Positions 43,419-55,365 of a stretch of DNA of 64,000 nt are shown one piece after another. The DNA lies in the NCBI GenBank assembly GCA_028564705.1, contig JAPXFQ010000132.1, forward strand, positions 744,001-808,000, in the 5' to 3' direction. Source of the stretch: Apricaphanius iberus. Taxonomy: Eukaryota; Chordata; Actinopteri; Cyprinodontiformes; Aphaniidae. The position numbers and the translations under genes were made by a program. Below the pieces are notes generated by a model. It did no database searches. It had not been told where the DNA came from and saw only the letters and a list, made by a program, of their open reading frames with translations. How positions within the stretch are numbered: the first letter of the stretch is position 1; every line of letters begins with the position of its first letter.

Positions 43419-43663
43419 ATTATATATATTTTTGAGTAAAGGATTAACTACATTTTAGGGTGGCTTGTCTACAGCACGTCCTAGCTGAATTTGCCGCCTT
43501 CGGAATTGATATGTTAGCAAGCCTAAAATAACTTTATTATAGTGTATTAGCACTTCCAAAAGTATACAACTAAATAGAAAAGAAAACACAATTAACTTAC
43601 CATCATTCCAGGGGTTGGGGCCGAAGGGGAAGCTCTCTGAAGAACTGCCATGAGTGATTTCTC
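43419..43663 (-). repeat. Inverted duplicate, copy B, with exon-like splice donor
   Basis: Reverse complement of copy A with few differences (for example TCCCCTTCGGCC for TCTACTTCGACC). The donor GTAAGTTAAT is conserved. Upstream DNA differs from copy A: here the minus strand continues an open frame of 130 codons (43981 to 43592) through the join at GCCAG/GAGAAATC. Homology stops in both copies close to that AG, as if the shared block began at a splice acceptor. Confidence 0.85.
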
Positions 43664-43981
43664 CTGGCGTGAGAGACACGGCTTGCGGCGGCCATGTCTC
43701 TTCAGTTGTGGCTGAGTCGCCTGGGTGCGTGGTTTGTAGGGGCTGCAGCTACACCTTACTTGACACATGCAGGTTTTGAAACAAACTGGTGAAATGTTTG
43801 TATCAAAAGTCGAAGTCGTAGCAAGAGAGTTGTATGTGCGCAGCAGGACATTCGAGAAGTTGTGTTCACTGACTCGTAGTTGTAGTGGGAAAATTGACTT
43901 GTGGAAATAGAGTTTTAGGCATTTTGTACTTTCTTTTCTACAACTTAAAATGCTAAGCAAGTTTGTGAGAAAATTTTTCAC
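43592..43981 (-). other. 130-codon open frame across duplicate B, unassigned
   Basis: The frame has Cys-rich (CFKTCMCQVRCSCSPYKPRT) and basic (LKRHGRRKPCLSRQEKS) segments and reads into the splice donor of duplicate B. An alternative ATG in good context at about 43695 opens MAAASRVSHARRNHSWQFFR but stops just before the donor. No family is recognised. It could be a host exon, since its upstream part is single copy in this window, but support is weak. Confidence 0.25.
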
Positions 43982-44009
43982 AGATCTACCTTCACAAAAA
44001 CAACTACTT

Positions 44010-44135
44010 TCTCTACTGGTGGTGCTCAGAGAGCCCGATGGTGCGAGCTTTTGGCAGCATCTCTTCTGTCAGTGTGCCCCAGGGCAGCTGTGTGGATATG
44101 TGTGTGAATGGGTGAATGATGTGTATAAACTGTGA
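44010..44135 (+). mobile_element. SINE family 1 fragment
   Basis: CTACTGGTGGTGCTCAGAGA, CTCTTCTGTCAGTGTGCCCC, AGGGCAGCTGTG and GTGTGTGAATGGGTGAATGA match the body of the SINE at 3452-3790. Head and tail are lost. Confidence 0.8.
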
Positions 44136-45296
44136 GATGACTCTTAACTCTGAGCCATCAGTCTGATTACTGCCAATAGCTTGATTTAGATGTGCATGTA
44201 AATCTACTGACTGTCTACCTTCGAAAGCTGGGTCACACCACAGACCTGCTGGGATAAAGACATCAAATACTTCAAGTGAAGCACTAAAAACAAAGAATCA
44301 AATAGACATTCAAAGCGATATAAACAAGCAAACACATGTTTAATTTATAGCTATAACTGAGCAGGACTTATCTGTTAGGAAAGAACTGACATTTCTTGCA
44401 GGACCCATGTGCAGACAAACAGAGAACCCAAACTGATCTTCAAAATGAGTGTTAGCAAAAATGTGTGCATATACAGTAACAGCATTTCAGAGGTGCCGCA
44501 CACATAAAGAGAAGCTGATATCCTCCCATCCTCAGAGAGCTGCAATAAGACAGTTAAGAGACGGGAAGTAATGTAATATAATGATTTAACTCGATTGGGC
44601 TGGGGTTGGGGGACTAAATTCAATTCAGAATGCCACAAAAAGACCCAAATGAGAATTTGGGCTATAGAATGGGGAAAAACTGTGTGTGTGGGTGTGTGTG
44701 TCTGTGTGTGTGCATGGGTGTGTGTGTGTGTGCTGGTGACAAGTCATGTGATTGAAGTGTTTTTATGGCTGAAGTACGCCTCTTGAGTACACACATATAA
44801 TTTATATATTGACGGGTTTAATGCAGTATTCCTGTTGTTACCAACTCTGCTGCTATTGTTTCTCAAATTCCCTTTGTGATGATCTTTAGTTGATTAAGCT
44901 GATGTCAACCAGCAGTAATAATATAAGCAGTCTTCCAGTAACTTCTGACTTGTTTTCTTTGTCTGAATAAACTTGTATCAGTTTAATTATTTAATTTTAT
45001 CAATCAGTCATCGTTCTCAAGGTGCACTACATAATCAATATTTTACCTCCTTATTCTCAGTGTTAGCCTTAATACCCATATATGGTTTGTACAATATTTG
45101 TACCATCTTACTCATGCTGCACCTAATTACAAGAGGTTCTGAAGGCCTTCAACCATTTTACAGTGGGCAAATCCAAAAAGCAAGTGTGTGAAATGAGTTT
45201 AATTTTAAGTAGATGTTAACAGTCTAAACAGGATACACACTGGGGGCACCAGTGTGTCTCGTCAAGTAAAGAGCATCCAAAGGGGCCTTTAACTCT
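44136..45296. other. Intergenic DNA with interrupted (GT)n at 44683-44733
   Basis: No gene is recognised. The GT-rich stretch is imperfect, with GGGTGTG and CTGTG interruptions. Confidence 0.5.
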
Positions 45297-46105
45297 GGTA
45301 CAGTACTTGGCTGGTTTGAGTCTGTGTGTCAATAGGCAATTTCTTATCAGACCAAACAGAAATCACATGTGGGGTCCCGCAGGGCTCCATCCAAGGACCC
45401 CTTCTGTTCAATATCTACATGCTCCCGCTAACCCAGATTATAACAGCGAAAACGGGTATTTACCATAACTATGCAGACGACACTCAGCTGTACATTACAA
45501 TGTCACAAGGTGACTTTGATCCCATGTTGGACTAATGTTGCAACAAGATCTGGAAAAACTCATCCATGCGTTTATCTTTAGTCAGCTTGATTACTGCAAC
45601 AGCATCCTCACAGGTCTACCCAATAAGTCAATCAGACAGCTGCAGCTCACTAGAACCAGGAAAGTAGAACACATCACCCCAGTTCTAAAATCCTTACACT
45701 GGTTCCCTGTAGCTCAGAGAATAGACTTTAAAATAGTCCTACTAGTTTATAAATCATTGAATGGCTTAGCTCCGAAATATGTTTAAGACCTGCTGTCTAT
45801 ATATTGATCCCCCAGACCACTCAGGTCCTCCAACTCTAACTTATTAACACGGAGAAGCAGGTTTTTTGTTTCTATGCTCCTCTTATCTGGAACAAACTTC
45901 CTGATGACTGCAAAGCCGACCAAACACTGAGATGCTTTAAAGCAAAACTTATCTGTTTAAAGCTGCCTTTGAGTAAACTATTATAATTGCACCGTAATCT
46001 TTTCTTTTATTGATTCTCATGTTTTATCCTTAATTGCTGTTTTTAATTTGCAAACCTGTATGCTGTGTTTTTTTAGTAGCATTAGTAAATACATTGTGAC
46101 GTGTG
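45297..46105 (+). mobile_element. L2-type LINE copy with two internal deletions
   Basis: Compared with 27861-29447, this copy starts near TGGTACAGTACTTGGCTGGT, keeps the GVPQGS and YADDTQLY motifs, and then jumps from the codons after YADD to [10 protein letters not shown], losing about 280 bp. A second deletion of 27 bp removes the IQNAAARVL segment between CAGCTGCAGCT and CACTAGAACC, with a 2-bp microhomology. Further frame breaks follow near 45785 and 45850. A TTGCC tail is not seen. Confidence 0.88.
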
Positions 46106-46372
46106 CCAACACAGGAAAGCTTACTGGATGTAAGGCGTAGATAGTCTTTTATATAGTTTTAATAGAACTGGTTCCAAAAGAATCACAGGGTGTTATACCT
46201 AGGAGTGTCAGCTGCCGACCAGATGTAGCCAGAGGAGGTTGATTAATAATAGGTCTATTTTTAGTCTGATAACAAATTTTTCCAGAGTTTAATCACAAGG
46301 TAGCTGTAAATTAATCAGCAGTCCTAAATATGACCAAAAAAACTATAATTTGCAGTGTAAATAGACAAATCC

Positions 46373-47168
46373 TACGGAAGCGTAGAGCTGCCACCTTGGC
46401 AAAAGAAAAAACAGAGCTGTATCACGTTATTTCATGATAACGTTATTGTTTGAACAATATAATTTTCACGTTTGTACAATATAATATCACCTTATTACGT
46501 GAAAACTTTATTGTTCTAACACTATATTTTTCACGTTTGTGCAGTATAATATCACGTTATTATGTGGAAACTTTATTGTTCTAACAATATACTTTTCAAG
46601 TTTGTACAATATAATATCACGTTATTATGTGAAAACTGTATTGTAGTTTATATCCATGGAGCCTTTCATGTCCCTCCAGCTGATCAGCGAGAAATGTACC
46701 CACTTCCATTGGATCAGACTCATTCTTCCTCCTGTACAGCCCCATGCATTTTAGGTTCCTTCTCAGTGTCCGAATACTTATCACAATACTGTCCAAGCTG
46801 CTCAGTAACTGCAAAATCTCCCCATGCCTCAATCCAAGCATAAAATAGAACTTAATTAATTCCAGTGAACGAGACATTTTTGCACACGCTGATCTGCACC
46901 GTTACCAACTTCAACTGGTGTGAAAATTATATTGTTAAAAAATGAATTATTCACGTTTGTACAATATATTATCATGTTCGTACAATATATTTATATTGTA
47001 CAAACGTGAAAAATATATTGTTAGAACGATAAAGTTTTCACATAATAACGTGATATTATATTGTACAAACGTGAAAAGTATATTGTTCAAACAATAAAGT
47101 TATCATGAAATAACGTGATACAGCTCTGTTTTTTTCTTTTGCCGAGGTGGCAGCTCTACGCTTCCGTA
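46373..47168. mobile_element. 796-bp element with about 240-bp TIRs and 6-bp TSD
   Basis: The ends are TACGGAAGCGTAGAGCTGCC and its reverse complement, flanked by AAATCC on both sides (46367-46372 and 47169-47174). The inverted match extends about 240 bp and contains subterminal tandem repeats of 65 bp (TATTGTT(C/T)(T/G)AACAA at 46444, 46509 and 46574) built from CACGTTTGTACAATATAATA and CACGTTATTATGTGAAAAC. The core holds a truncated integrase-like ORF on the minus strand. Long TIRs with subterminal repeats plus an integrase remnant suggest an internally deleted cut-and-paste element of an integrase-related superfamily. I cannot name the superfamily from a 6-bp duplication. Confidence 0.8.
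46617..46877 (-). pseudogene. Integrase-like transposase, N-terminal remnant
   Basis: The frame opens with MSRSLELIKFYFMLGLRHGE and continues ILQLLSSLDSIVISIRTLRR, KCMGLYRRKNESDPMEVGTF and DQLEGHERLHGYK. This is the N-terminal part of multicopy fish proteins with an integrase (rve, DDE) core: a helix-turn-helix-like LGLxxxEILxLLxxxxxIxISxRTLxRxLxxxxLxRRK, then GxGxLHGYR. Homology stops after LHGYK, where the TIR begins, so the catalytic core is missing. Confidence 0.65.
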
Positions 47169-47441
47169 AAATCCAGATGCTGTTGCTCTTTTTTTAAATT
47201 ATATATCTGAGGTTTTGAACTCCACAATCACATTCACAATGTATGTGTGGTCTCATATGAAAAATAACAAATACAGGTAGAACTAACCAAAATATATGAA
47301 TAAACGTAATATTTGGATATTACCAGTCTGTGTTAAACATCACATGAATGGCACACTTTAACATTTTCCCATAAGTAAACACTCAGCAGGTTCTATTATT
47401 CATCATATCAGGAAATGTATGCTCTTATTGTGAAGATGTAC

Positions 47442-47557
47442 ACAGCTACTTCCGCTAATGAGTTAGCACTAAATCAAGTCTTAAAACCGCACTTTAACGG
47501 AATAATGTGGATTTTCAACACAGCGGTAACTCACTATGAAATATACTAACACTATAC
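47442..47557 (+). repeat. Dispersed repeat shared with 14567-14682
   Basis: CAGCTACTTCCGCTAATGAG, TTAGCACTAAATCAAGTCTT and CACAGCGGTAACTCACTATG align with the 14.6-kb copy in the same orientation at roughly 75-80% identity by eye. The class is unknown. Confidence 0.65.
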
Positions 47558-47849
47558 TATTATACGGCGCATTTACACTCTGCGGGATTCTAGGAATTAA
47601 TTGACATGTGTTATCATTAATTTTGACACACCTAACTATTAGCATTTTTTTGCAAAAAGATAGACATGTTTAACTTCTCTGCTGATATAGAGCATCACTC
47701 CATAGGGCATACCCAGAATCCACAGTGTTTGACATCTCCAGAAAAAAAAAGAACCGAAATAAGGCACCGAAATGTGCGTTGCTTTTGGGTCTGGTTACTA
47801 CAGTTTATGTCAGAACTGATACCATTATGGCGTCTGATATTAGGTACTC

Positions 47850-48010
47850 ATCGCTACATATTAGAATGGTCATATCGATGTGCAGACTTAAATCCAACTA
47901 AGAATCTGTGGTATGTTCCTATGAAATGGATATTCTCAGACTTTAAGCATCCAGTATGACTGAACTTGAGATATTTAAAAAAAAATGGGTGAATAAAATA
48001 TATCTTTAAA
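47850..48010 (+). pseudogene. Tc1-like transposase C-terminal fragment
   Basis: The plus strand reads CADLNPTKNLWYVPMKWIFS, then a stop and MTELEIFKKKWVNK. It matches the third catalytic motif region of Tc1-group transposases (SPDLNPIENLWxxLK...LxxxxxEEWxxI). The catalytic third acidic residue of the DD(34)E motif would be the E of IENLW, which is K here. Confidence 0.7.
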
Positions 48011-49439
48011 ATGAAATTCCATACAGAGGAAGTTGCTCAAATTTCCTACACCCATTTGCATACAGATGAAGCTGGACACCTTTGTAAAAAGAACTGTCTT
48101 ATGCCAGCAACTAACAGTCAAAGTACCCATAAAGACCAACTATCTGAGTTTGAAAAATGCAATGCCCTTCCATCTAAAATGTGGCACCCAATAACCTCCT
48201 CAATCATCGGAATATTTCCTTCAGGAACTTAGAGGAAATCCTTGGCTTAGTGAGCAAACAGTTCCAGCTAATACCACACAATTCTGCTCCTGGGTAGGTG
48301 ACCAGTGCTAAAACTATTCCCAGTGGAGATAATCACAAATCCAAGTTTTCACATAAGCCCTTATATGGAGGCTGCTTTATTTGAATAGGCCACTGAGATT
48401 AGAGTAGGTCAGCTCTTGCTGGAAACCAGAAATCACACACAACCTATGAATACATCGGATCGGCTCCCAAAGTATCCAAACCAGTCAGAGCGAGTTGTCT
48501 ACCTACAAGGGAATGTGCACTGATAACAGTTCTCTAAATTGTGTGCCAGTCCATGAATGTGCGACTCAGTGTGTGTTCTCCAGCATCATCTCATCGCAGC
48601 CAGTATTCCCTCACTTCCATCACCTCACACAGCAGTGGAAATGGAGGCTGCCGCTCGGCTTTCCTCGTCGAATTTATGGTTCAGACAAAGTGCCAGAAAT
48701 TTAGCCAGCAGAGCATCAGCTATTCCACTGCCAGGAGGCGGAATTAGAAATAAGCCACCGCCCTATGTTTGCACTACATGGACACTCTTAGAGCAAGGAA
48801 CAATTCATGAGAAAATTAATAAGTGAGAAAATATAAATACAGAAAATCAACATAAACCCGCGTGTCCAAGTTGATGTCTATTTTTAGTTTGATTCTTTTT
48901 CCTCTCGCCAATAAATTCAGATGCTTAAAGCACAGAGTTGTAAAGACAGAGTGGTTGGCCCTCTTTAATATGAAATTTAGGTTTCTGATAATTACTTCCA
49001 TTATCCCTTTTTTTAAAGAGTATTAATCACAAGTTTCCATTTTTTGTACATGTACCACACCTGGCAACTAGGCGCTGCTCTCTCCTCCATCGTAATCTAG
49101 AGTCAGATTTGTTAAAGCTCCAGCATGTCAAGAACAAGTTTGCTAAAATGTCCTTATTCTACTAATGTTGTTGAAATGTACCGCCCTTTAACATGCCCTC
49201 TATTGAATGTCAAGTTGCAGTAGGAAAACAATGTAATCTGAAATGTATGAATTTAGTTTTTAAAATGGGATGCATATAGCCATTTTGTCAGTGTGGTATT
49301 GTACATGATTACTACATTTTATTAATTGGAACCCATGAAGATTAACCGCTACTGGGGAAACTAATGAGGGTCCTCTATTCATAACCGACTGTACGCACAG
49401 CGCGTCTTCAGCAGGTTCAGACGTGCTGAGAGCGCAGTG
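48011..49439. other. Intergenic DNA, nothing recognised
   Basis: Open frames at 48011-48232 and 48495-48826 overlap in several phases and show no domain. Confidence 0.45.
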
Positions 49440-49615
49440 AGTTATGATGCGTCTTTGGAGGAAAAATGGGCAAATATTTATATAACTGGCAGGTTTATGG
49501 CCACTAGAGTGTTAATTACTATTAGTTTAGAATGTGTGTGAATTACATTTTTGTCAATAGTAAACCTATGTTGTATGTGGTGGAGCAAAGTTAAGACATG
49601 CCTTTTGGAAGGCTA
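49440..49615 (+). repeat. Repeat shared in inverted orientation with 61420-61575
   Basis: ATGATGCGTCTTTGG and GCAAAGTTAAGACATGCCTT occur here in order, and both recur on the minus strand at 61435-61560, followed in each by a short divergent tail. A dispersed repeat of about 150-170 bp, class unknown. Confidence 0.65.
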
Positions 49616-51150
49616 AAAATACACGCAACAAACAAACTTGCTGGGTGAATATAATTAAATTATGTAAATAATTTCCACTCAAGTGATTTGGTTTGATTTA
49701 GCAACAAAGAATTTTGCTGAGTGAACTAAATGTAAACATGTTGGGTCAACTTAATAAGTGTGGGTCGTTATAAGGCACAAAAATAAACAGCAGGGGATGA
49801 ACTCAGAAAAGGGCCTCTGTTTTCTGACCACCTGCACTAACCACTTTGCTACACAATAACTCAGAAAACGTGTATATAATAACATAACATAACATATGAC
49901 TTCATATCCAGTGTTAACTAAACATGATTATGAAGATTTCAGTAATACAGTTCATTCACTTTTTACATGAAAAAAGGGAATTGTCAGGTCTTTATAATAT
50001 TACAGGGCCCTGGGGAGAAGAGAAAAAACTTTAAATATACTTTAATTAATTAAATTAATTTAATTAAATACTTGAGGAAATCTGTGATTGTTGATGGGTA
50101 TACAGGCAAGTGAGTAGGAAAATATGAACTGTTGCTAAAACAACCAGCTCAGAATTACTGAGCAACTAAGATCCAATGAGGGAAAAAACACTCACAAATT
50201 TCTCGGTGGTATTTAAGAATAAAATTGGAGCAAATAAATTAGTAGGAACATGAACGATTTTTAAATGTCCCTTCAGTGAAAATAATGAAAAATGTTTTTT
50301 TTTTTTCAATACAGTCATTCTCAGTTGTATAGGTATGCTGCATATGAATATTTTCTGCAAACTCAATTCCCAAAAGGATAACAATACTTTTTCCAGCTAT
50401 CTAAACTGACACCAGGGTTGGACTATACACCAAACATTAAGCAACCTGGTGACATATGTGCCTGTCAACTAGATCAAGGTATGAGGCTCTTTGCAATATA
50501 ATGCTGAAACCACCACAGCATCATGGTACTGTTAGCTTAACTTCACCTGCCATTTTGACTGGATGCTTCAGCAACTGTCTATAATTCCATTAGGCCATTT
50601 AGTCACCACCATTTACATAGAGCTTGTAAAATGGACATTGCAGAGGCCATCTCCAGTCTGCATCTGTACCAAATTATCTCCATATGGGATCATTCTGTCT
50701 GTATGCTTAATTCTTGAGATGTTTACAGTAGCAACTACACATGTAGTATGCAATACTGCAAGCTAGAGACTGCATTGCTTTTGCAACACCTCTAAATCGA
50801 TTTAGATGTACTTAAACTGCTGCATTCACTATCCTTCTATTTAGAGGACAAAGAGGTGGGTCTTCTGGGAGATACACTGATCCTGTGTTGACAATCTGTT
50901 TCAAAACCCAATGCACCAAGGGAAGTCATGGAGACTACCTCCACCAGTCGGCCAGTAGAACAGCAGGTTACCATAGGGAAATAAAACAAACTAGTAGACG
51001 AAAATTATCACTGACTGAAGAGTTACACTGACATCTCAAGGGAACTTACACTGGTGGTGTCAGATGTGTAACAAAAATAGACTGGCATATTCTAGATAGC
51101 AGTTGGTGGTCCAGTTTGCGGCTCTCAGTGAACCTGTCATTAGGGCTTTT
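49616..51150. other. AT-rich intergenic DNA
   Basis: No gene is recognised. A palindromic AT block of AATTAATT words lies at 50040-50072. Confidence 0.5.
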
Positions 51151-52998
51151 GGTAAGGCCTGGTTCACAAGGCAGGATTTTAAAATTGTAACAAGCGTTTC
51201 AGACCTCACACAATGACATAAAAAGAATCACAGATATTCCTGTTTAGGTCCTGCAGTGTGTGGTATGGGGCAAACACGGCAAAGACAAAGCACCACACAC
51301 AGAACCATGTTATTCACCAACATTCCAAGCTCAGACAGGAAATATCATAAAATCTCATTGTATAAAACGTGACTAAGGTCAAAGGAGTAAACAAATATGG
51401 GTGATGTGACAGATTGACCAAAGTTTGTGGACAACTTTTAACAGTGAAAAAAATGAAATCCTGGGATTGAATAAAGCAGCGGTCACAGTGGTAGTAGGGG
51501 CTCGATTTTCTGTACAAAGAGGAGGTGAATAATAAATTGGGGGGGTTCTCACTAGGGATACGTACCAAAACCCGGTATTAAATTAGCCCCTAGGAAGATT
51601 CTGATGGTCCACCCAGACCGATAAGCTTCAGCCGGATCCTCTTAACGGTATAATTAAGTTCGTATTCATCTTTTGTGGGATATATAAACACAATCCAAAC
51701 ACTGTATTGTCAGCCGGCTCCTCCTTAACAAACACATACGCCGCGGGGACTGAAGGTGGGAGGGATGACTACTGCGATCTCACTAGAAGCTGCGCTCAGC
51801 ATTAGTTACAGAAACGATCGCAGAGCGAATGAAAAGATCCAAAATTGTGGGAAAGGGAGATGTAATCGTGGAATTTAACAACAAAAAATTGGCTGCAATT
51901 AAAAGCTGTTCCTGTAGTCATCTGGTGGCTACCGCTCCTGTAAGGAGGGGCTTTCAGTCGTCCTCTCCATGAAGGCAGACTAAACCTGCCAGCCACAACC
52001 AGAAAGCTAATTGAAGCACAGACGTGCCCCAGTCCCGAAAAACCAAAAAAAATAAAAAACTTGACGCTTAGCTTGGGGATCAGAGATGTTTATGGGTCGG
52101 GAGAACAATCCTTCTATAGGACCTAAACAGGAATATCTTTTCAGCTCAAGGTGACGACCAGTGATAGTAAATGGTCGCATTAGAAATAATGAGAAGAAAT
52201 TATCTCTGACAGGGAAAAATCACAAACAGAGTGATGTAGGAACAGTGCTAAACATAAAACCCTAACATGTTATGCATTTATTTCACTGGAGTCTGGAAAG
52301 GAGTAGGAAATAAAAAACAATATTTCTGTTCTGGGGCATAGCAGAAAATAATTGAGAAGCAATGGCTAGTATAGTTTTTATATTAAGTTATTCATTTTGT
52401 ACTTTTTATTTTGTAGTTATTTATTTTCTGTGCTTTGCTGTTCCAATTGTTAAAAAATAAAACAATTATACTTCATTATTTGTGTTTTTCCACTTTTGTT
52501 TTAGTCTTTTAAAAACAGCACCGAAAAGGATACCGATAAAGTTTCGGATCGAAAAGCAGTATTGTTAAGAGTAGTAGTATCAATAAATCCTTAACGATAC
52601 CCATCCCTAGTTCTCACTGGGAAACACTACACACTAGAAGTGAAGTGAGCCGATACTAAATAATAGGTCATTAATAATGGAAGCTTCCAAAGTGCATTGC
52701 TCCCTGTCACTTCGCTTTCTGATTGACTACGGGTCAGATTCAACAGGCTGCATGCTCATTTGACCTCCTAACACACCACACACGCCATGACATTGGACCA
52801 AGACACTGCAACATGTTGAATATCCCAGATTTGTGAGTCCCAACGTCCTGTCAAACAGACCAGAGTGCTCTGAACACACCAAACACGACAGAAACATCTG
52901 TTTTTGTAGGAGCCATCCCGATTATCAGAAGGTGCCTGAAGGGGAGAATCCAGTCCAAATCAACCTAAATAACCTGTCGTGTGAAGCAGGGCTAAGAC
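51151..52998. mobile_element. Older TIR element, host of the 51.5-kb hAT
   Basis: The left end TAAGGCCTGGTTCACAAGGC followed by AGGATTTTA pairs imperfectly with the reverse complement of the right end TTAGCCCTGCTTCACACGAC followed by AGGTTATT. Further inward, AGATATTCCTGTTTAGGTCC (51231-51252) is the exact reverse complement of GGACCTAAACAGGAATATCT (52119-52138), although the latter lies within the nested hAT. Target duplication not resolved. Confidence 0.5.
51553..52609. mobile_element. hAT element, 1057 bp, with perfect 8-bp TSD
   Basis: Ends TAGGGATACGTACCAAAACC and, in reverse complement, TAGGGATGGGTATCGTTAAG; exact flanking repeats GTTCTCAC at 51545-51552 and 52610-52617. The right subterminal region has ATCCTTTTCGGTGCTG and TCCGAAACTTTATCGGTATC in reverse complement. 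Short frames inside (for example minus 51802-51996) show no transposase motif that I trust, so it is probably non-autonomous. Confidence 0.88.
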
Positions 52999-55365
52999 TA
53001 TCTAGAGCTGAGGTCCAGGGATTTCTTCCGTCTCAATGCAGCGTGCACGAGCTGATGCACATCGATTGATAAGATGCAATGCTATGCTCCTGCTTTGTTT
53101 TATGTTTCAAGCCCCCCTACTACTTGGGCATCAAGGAGAAGTGTTACTCATCTCCCAAGTGAAATTTGGACTATTACATCTGCAGGGAGACTCCACATAA
53201 TTAGACAAGAGAAACACAATGTCATCTTCCATTTAGTGTTAAGCTAAGCTAAATGTACGCTTCTGAATTCGTATCCTTTATACAATCCTCAGCAACTTCA
53301 TTATTTTACTATTACCATTAGACAGTCTTTGCAGAACAATTCGAAGACCAGTTCATTCTTCCAACCATTTCAGAGGACCTATGAGAACACATTTTTCTAT
53401 TAAAGTGGAAGAAAAAACAAACAGCTGGCTGACCTCTGTATTCTCAGGCTACAGTAAGGTCTAATCAGCTAAATCAGCTAGAAAACATCTGTGGATGTGA
53501 ACAAGGTCCTGTTTTTTTTTAATAGGGTCAGTCAGAAAAATAGCATAAATGAAGCAATGTGTTTAAGTGTCTATTCATTAACAGCAGATGAATTGTCGGG
53601 CATGATTGCTGAATTATTTTGCTGGTCAAAAGGGTTGTAACTTGTGCCACTATAGTTTAAAAATAATTACAAAATTATGAGGGTTGCTTAGCTTCAGGGT
53701 ACTCATAGTAGTGGCTAGAGCAGGGTGCATCATTTTTTTTTTTTTGCTTGCCATTTGAGTCTAATTACTTCTCAAAAAACTAATTAGTGGCTATTTATTG
53801 AATGAGCGTATACGCTCTATATTTAGACTGAGTTTGTCCCTCATTCACTGGTTCTCTCACTGGCTGAGACTTGAGAACACCTCTGACTGACAGCTCCCAT
53901 GGTTTTATTGCGCTCATTGCTGTAACAACAGTGCTCTCATGTGGTGGCTCATTGCTAATGCGGCCGATGAAGCGACAAGTGTTAGAAGTGTTTGCATCCC
54001 TGCGAGCTTGTGTACAGCATCGCAGAACAAAGCCTAGGAATCATTCCCGCTTTGACAGGCAAGTGAGCTGGAGTGGCTTGGCAGCAAAGCCAATCATTCT
54101 GCTTTTTTGACAACTCCACAGACGATCCACCACTTTCTCCATCACTGCGGTTCAGCACCTTTTCTCTTTTCTCTCCTTCACTTTCTCTGTCAGCCAGTGT
54201 TCGCCTGCTTCCCACCTCGCTCCATCGGATGTCTGGCTGCACAAAGACCAAAGAAGCCACCGGGGATGTCAGCACGGCTCAGCCTGTTTAACACATACTG
54301 TATCCAACAACTACCCACACACAAAACACTGAGCCCAGATGTCGTCTCATTTGATTGGACCGGTTTTGTTTGATCAAATGCCTTTTAGGGCAAGGCAAAA
54401 TGCAGAAAATCACTTTCTGGAGTTTCTCTGTATGGCTGCAAAACCATCTTTCTCTGACAAATGCAACACGACACAAGGAGACTGACTGAAAGAACAGGAT
54501 ACAGAGAGGCAGAGAGTGCAGTGTGTGCTGAAAGTGAGAGGGAAGAAGAGATGAAAGAGCAGGAATGGCTTAAAAGAGGGAGAAGGAAGTAAAAGCAAAA
54601 TGCTGGAAATGAAGGCTAAAGACGAGGAATGCTGTTCAAGAACAGAAAATATCGAATGTACCGCATATCTCTAAAGTTATATTTGTAGGAAAGCTTTATT
54701 CTCTGGGGAATAATCTATAGCATAAAGACACAATTTAATGTTTTAGAATCATAAGTCAGACCATTACTGATAAATCAGACAGCATCTGGAGATATTATTT
54801 AAAAAAGTCTGAGTCACAGCTACTCTGTTTTAACATGTTCACATATAGAAGAAAGTAGTGCTAAAGATGGGGCTACATTACAAAAAATGAGCAATCCAAA
54901 TATATTATACACTTTCACTGTTTGTTTTGTTGTCACAGCTGAACAGGAAAGTATCTGATCCCCTGCAAGACTACAAAGAGATAAAGGGAGGAATGCAGAC
55001 ATCGGAATAACTTTTCAATAGGATCTCTCTGGAAAATAAGCTGGTGTGTACTACTTTTTCTGTGGAAATCACTTCTTTAACCTTTTTTAGCTCTCTCTGT
55101 CAGTCTGATCATTTCTTCAACCTGTCCTTCAACAGTTGGACCATTAAATGTTTTATTACATGACTTAGTAACTTTTATTGCCTCCATAACTTGACATTAT
55201 AGTTTTCCCCCTTTTTTCTTCAGACATTGCCATATGCTCTAATATGTCCTCTCCCAGTCTATTTTATGTCACTGACGAGCATCCTCCTGTTTAAAGGCCA
55301 CTTCATAATAACCAATTTACCAACCAACCTACCAACATTAACCAATAAATAACAAATTCAAACCA
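52999..55365. other. Intergenic DNA, no supported gene
   Basis: 53870-54600 is less AT-rich with overlapping frames in both strands, none recognisable. A polyT run occurs at about 53731-53744. Confidence 0.4.

Noticed and set aside
43248..43439. Open frame rich in Tyr and Ile
   Set aside because: It is a translation of the (TA)n microsatellite.
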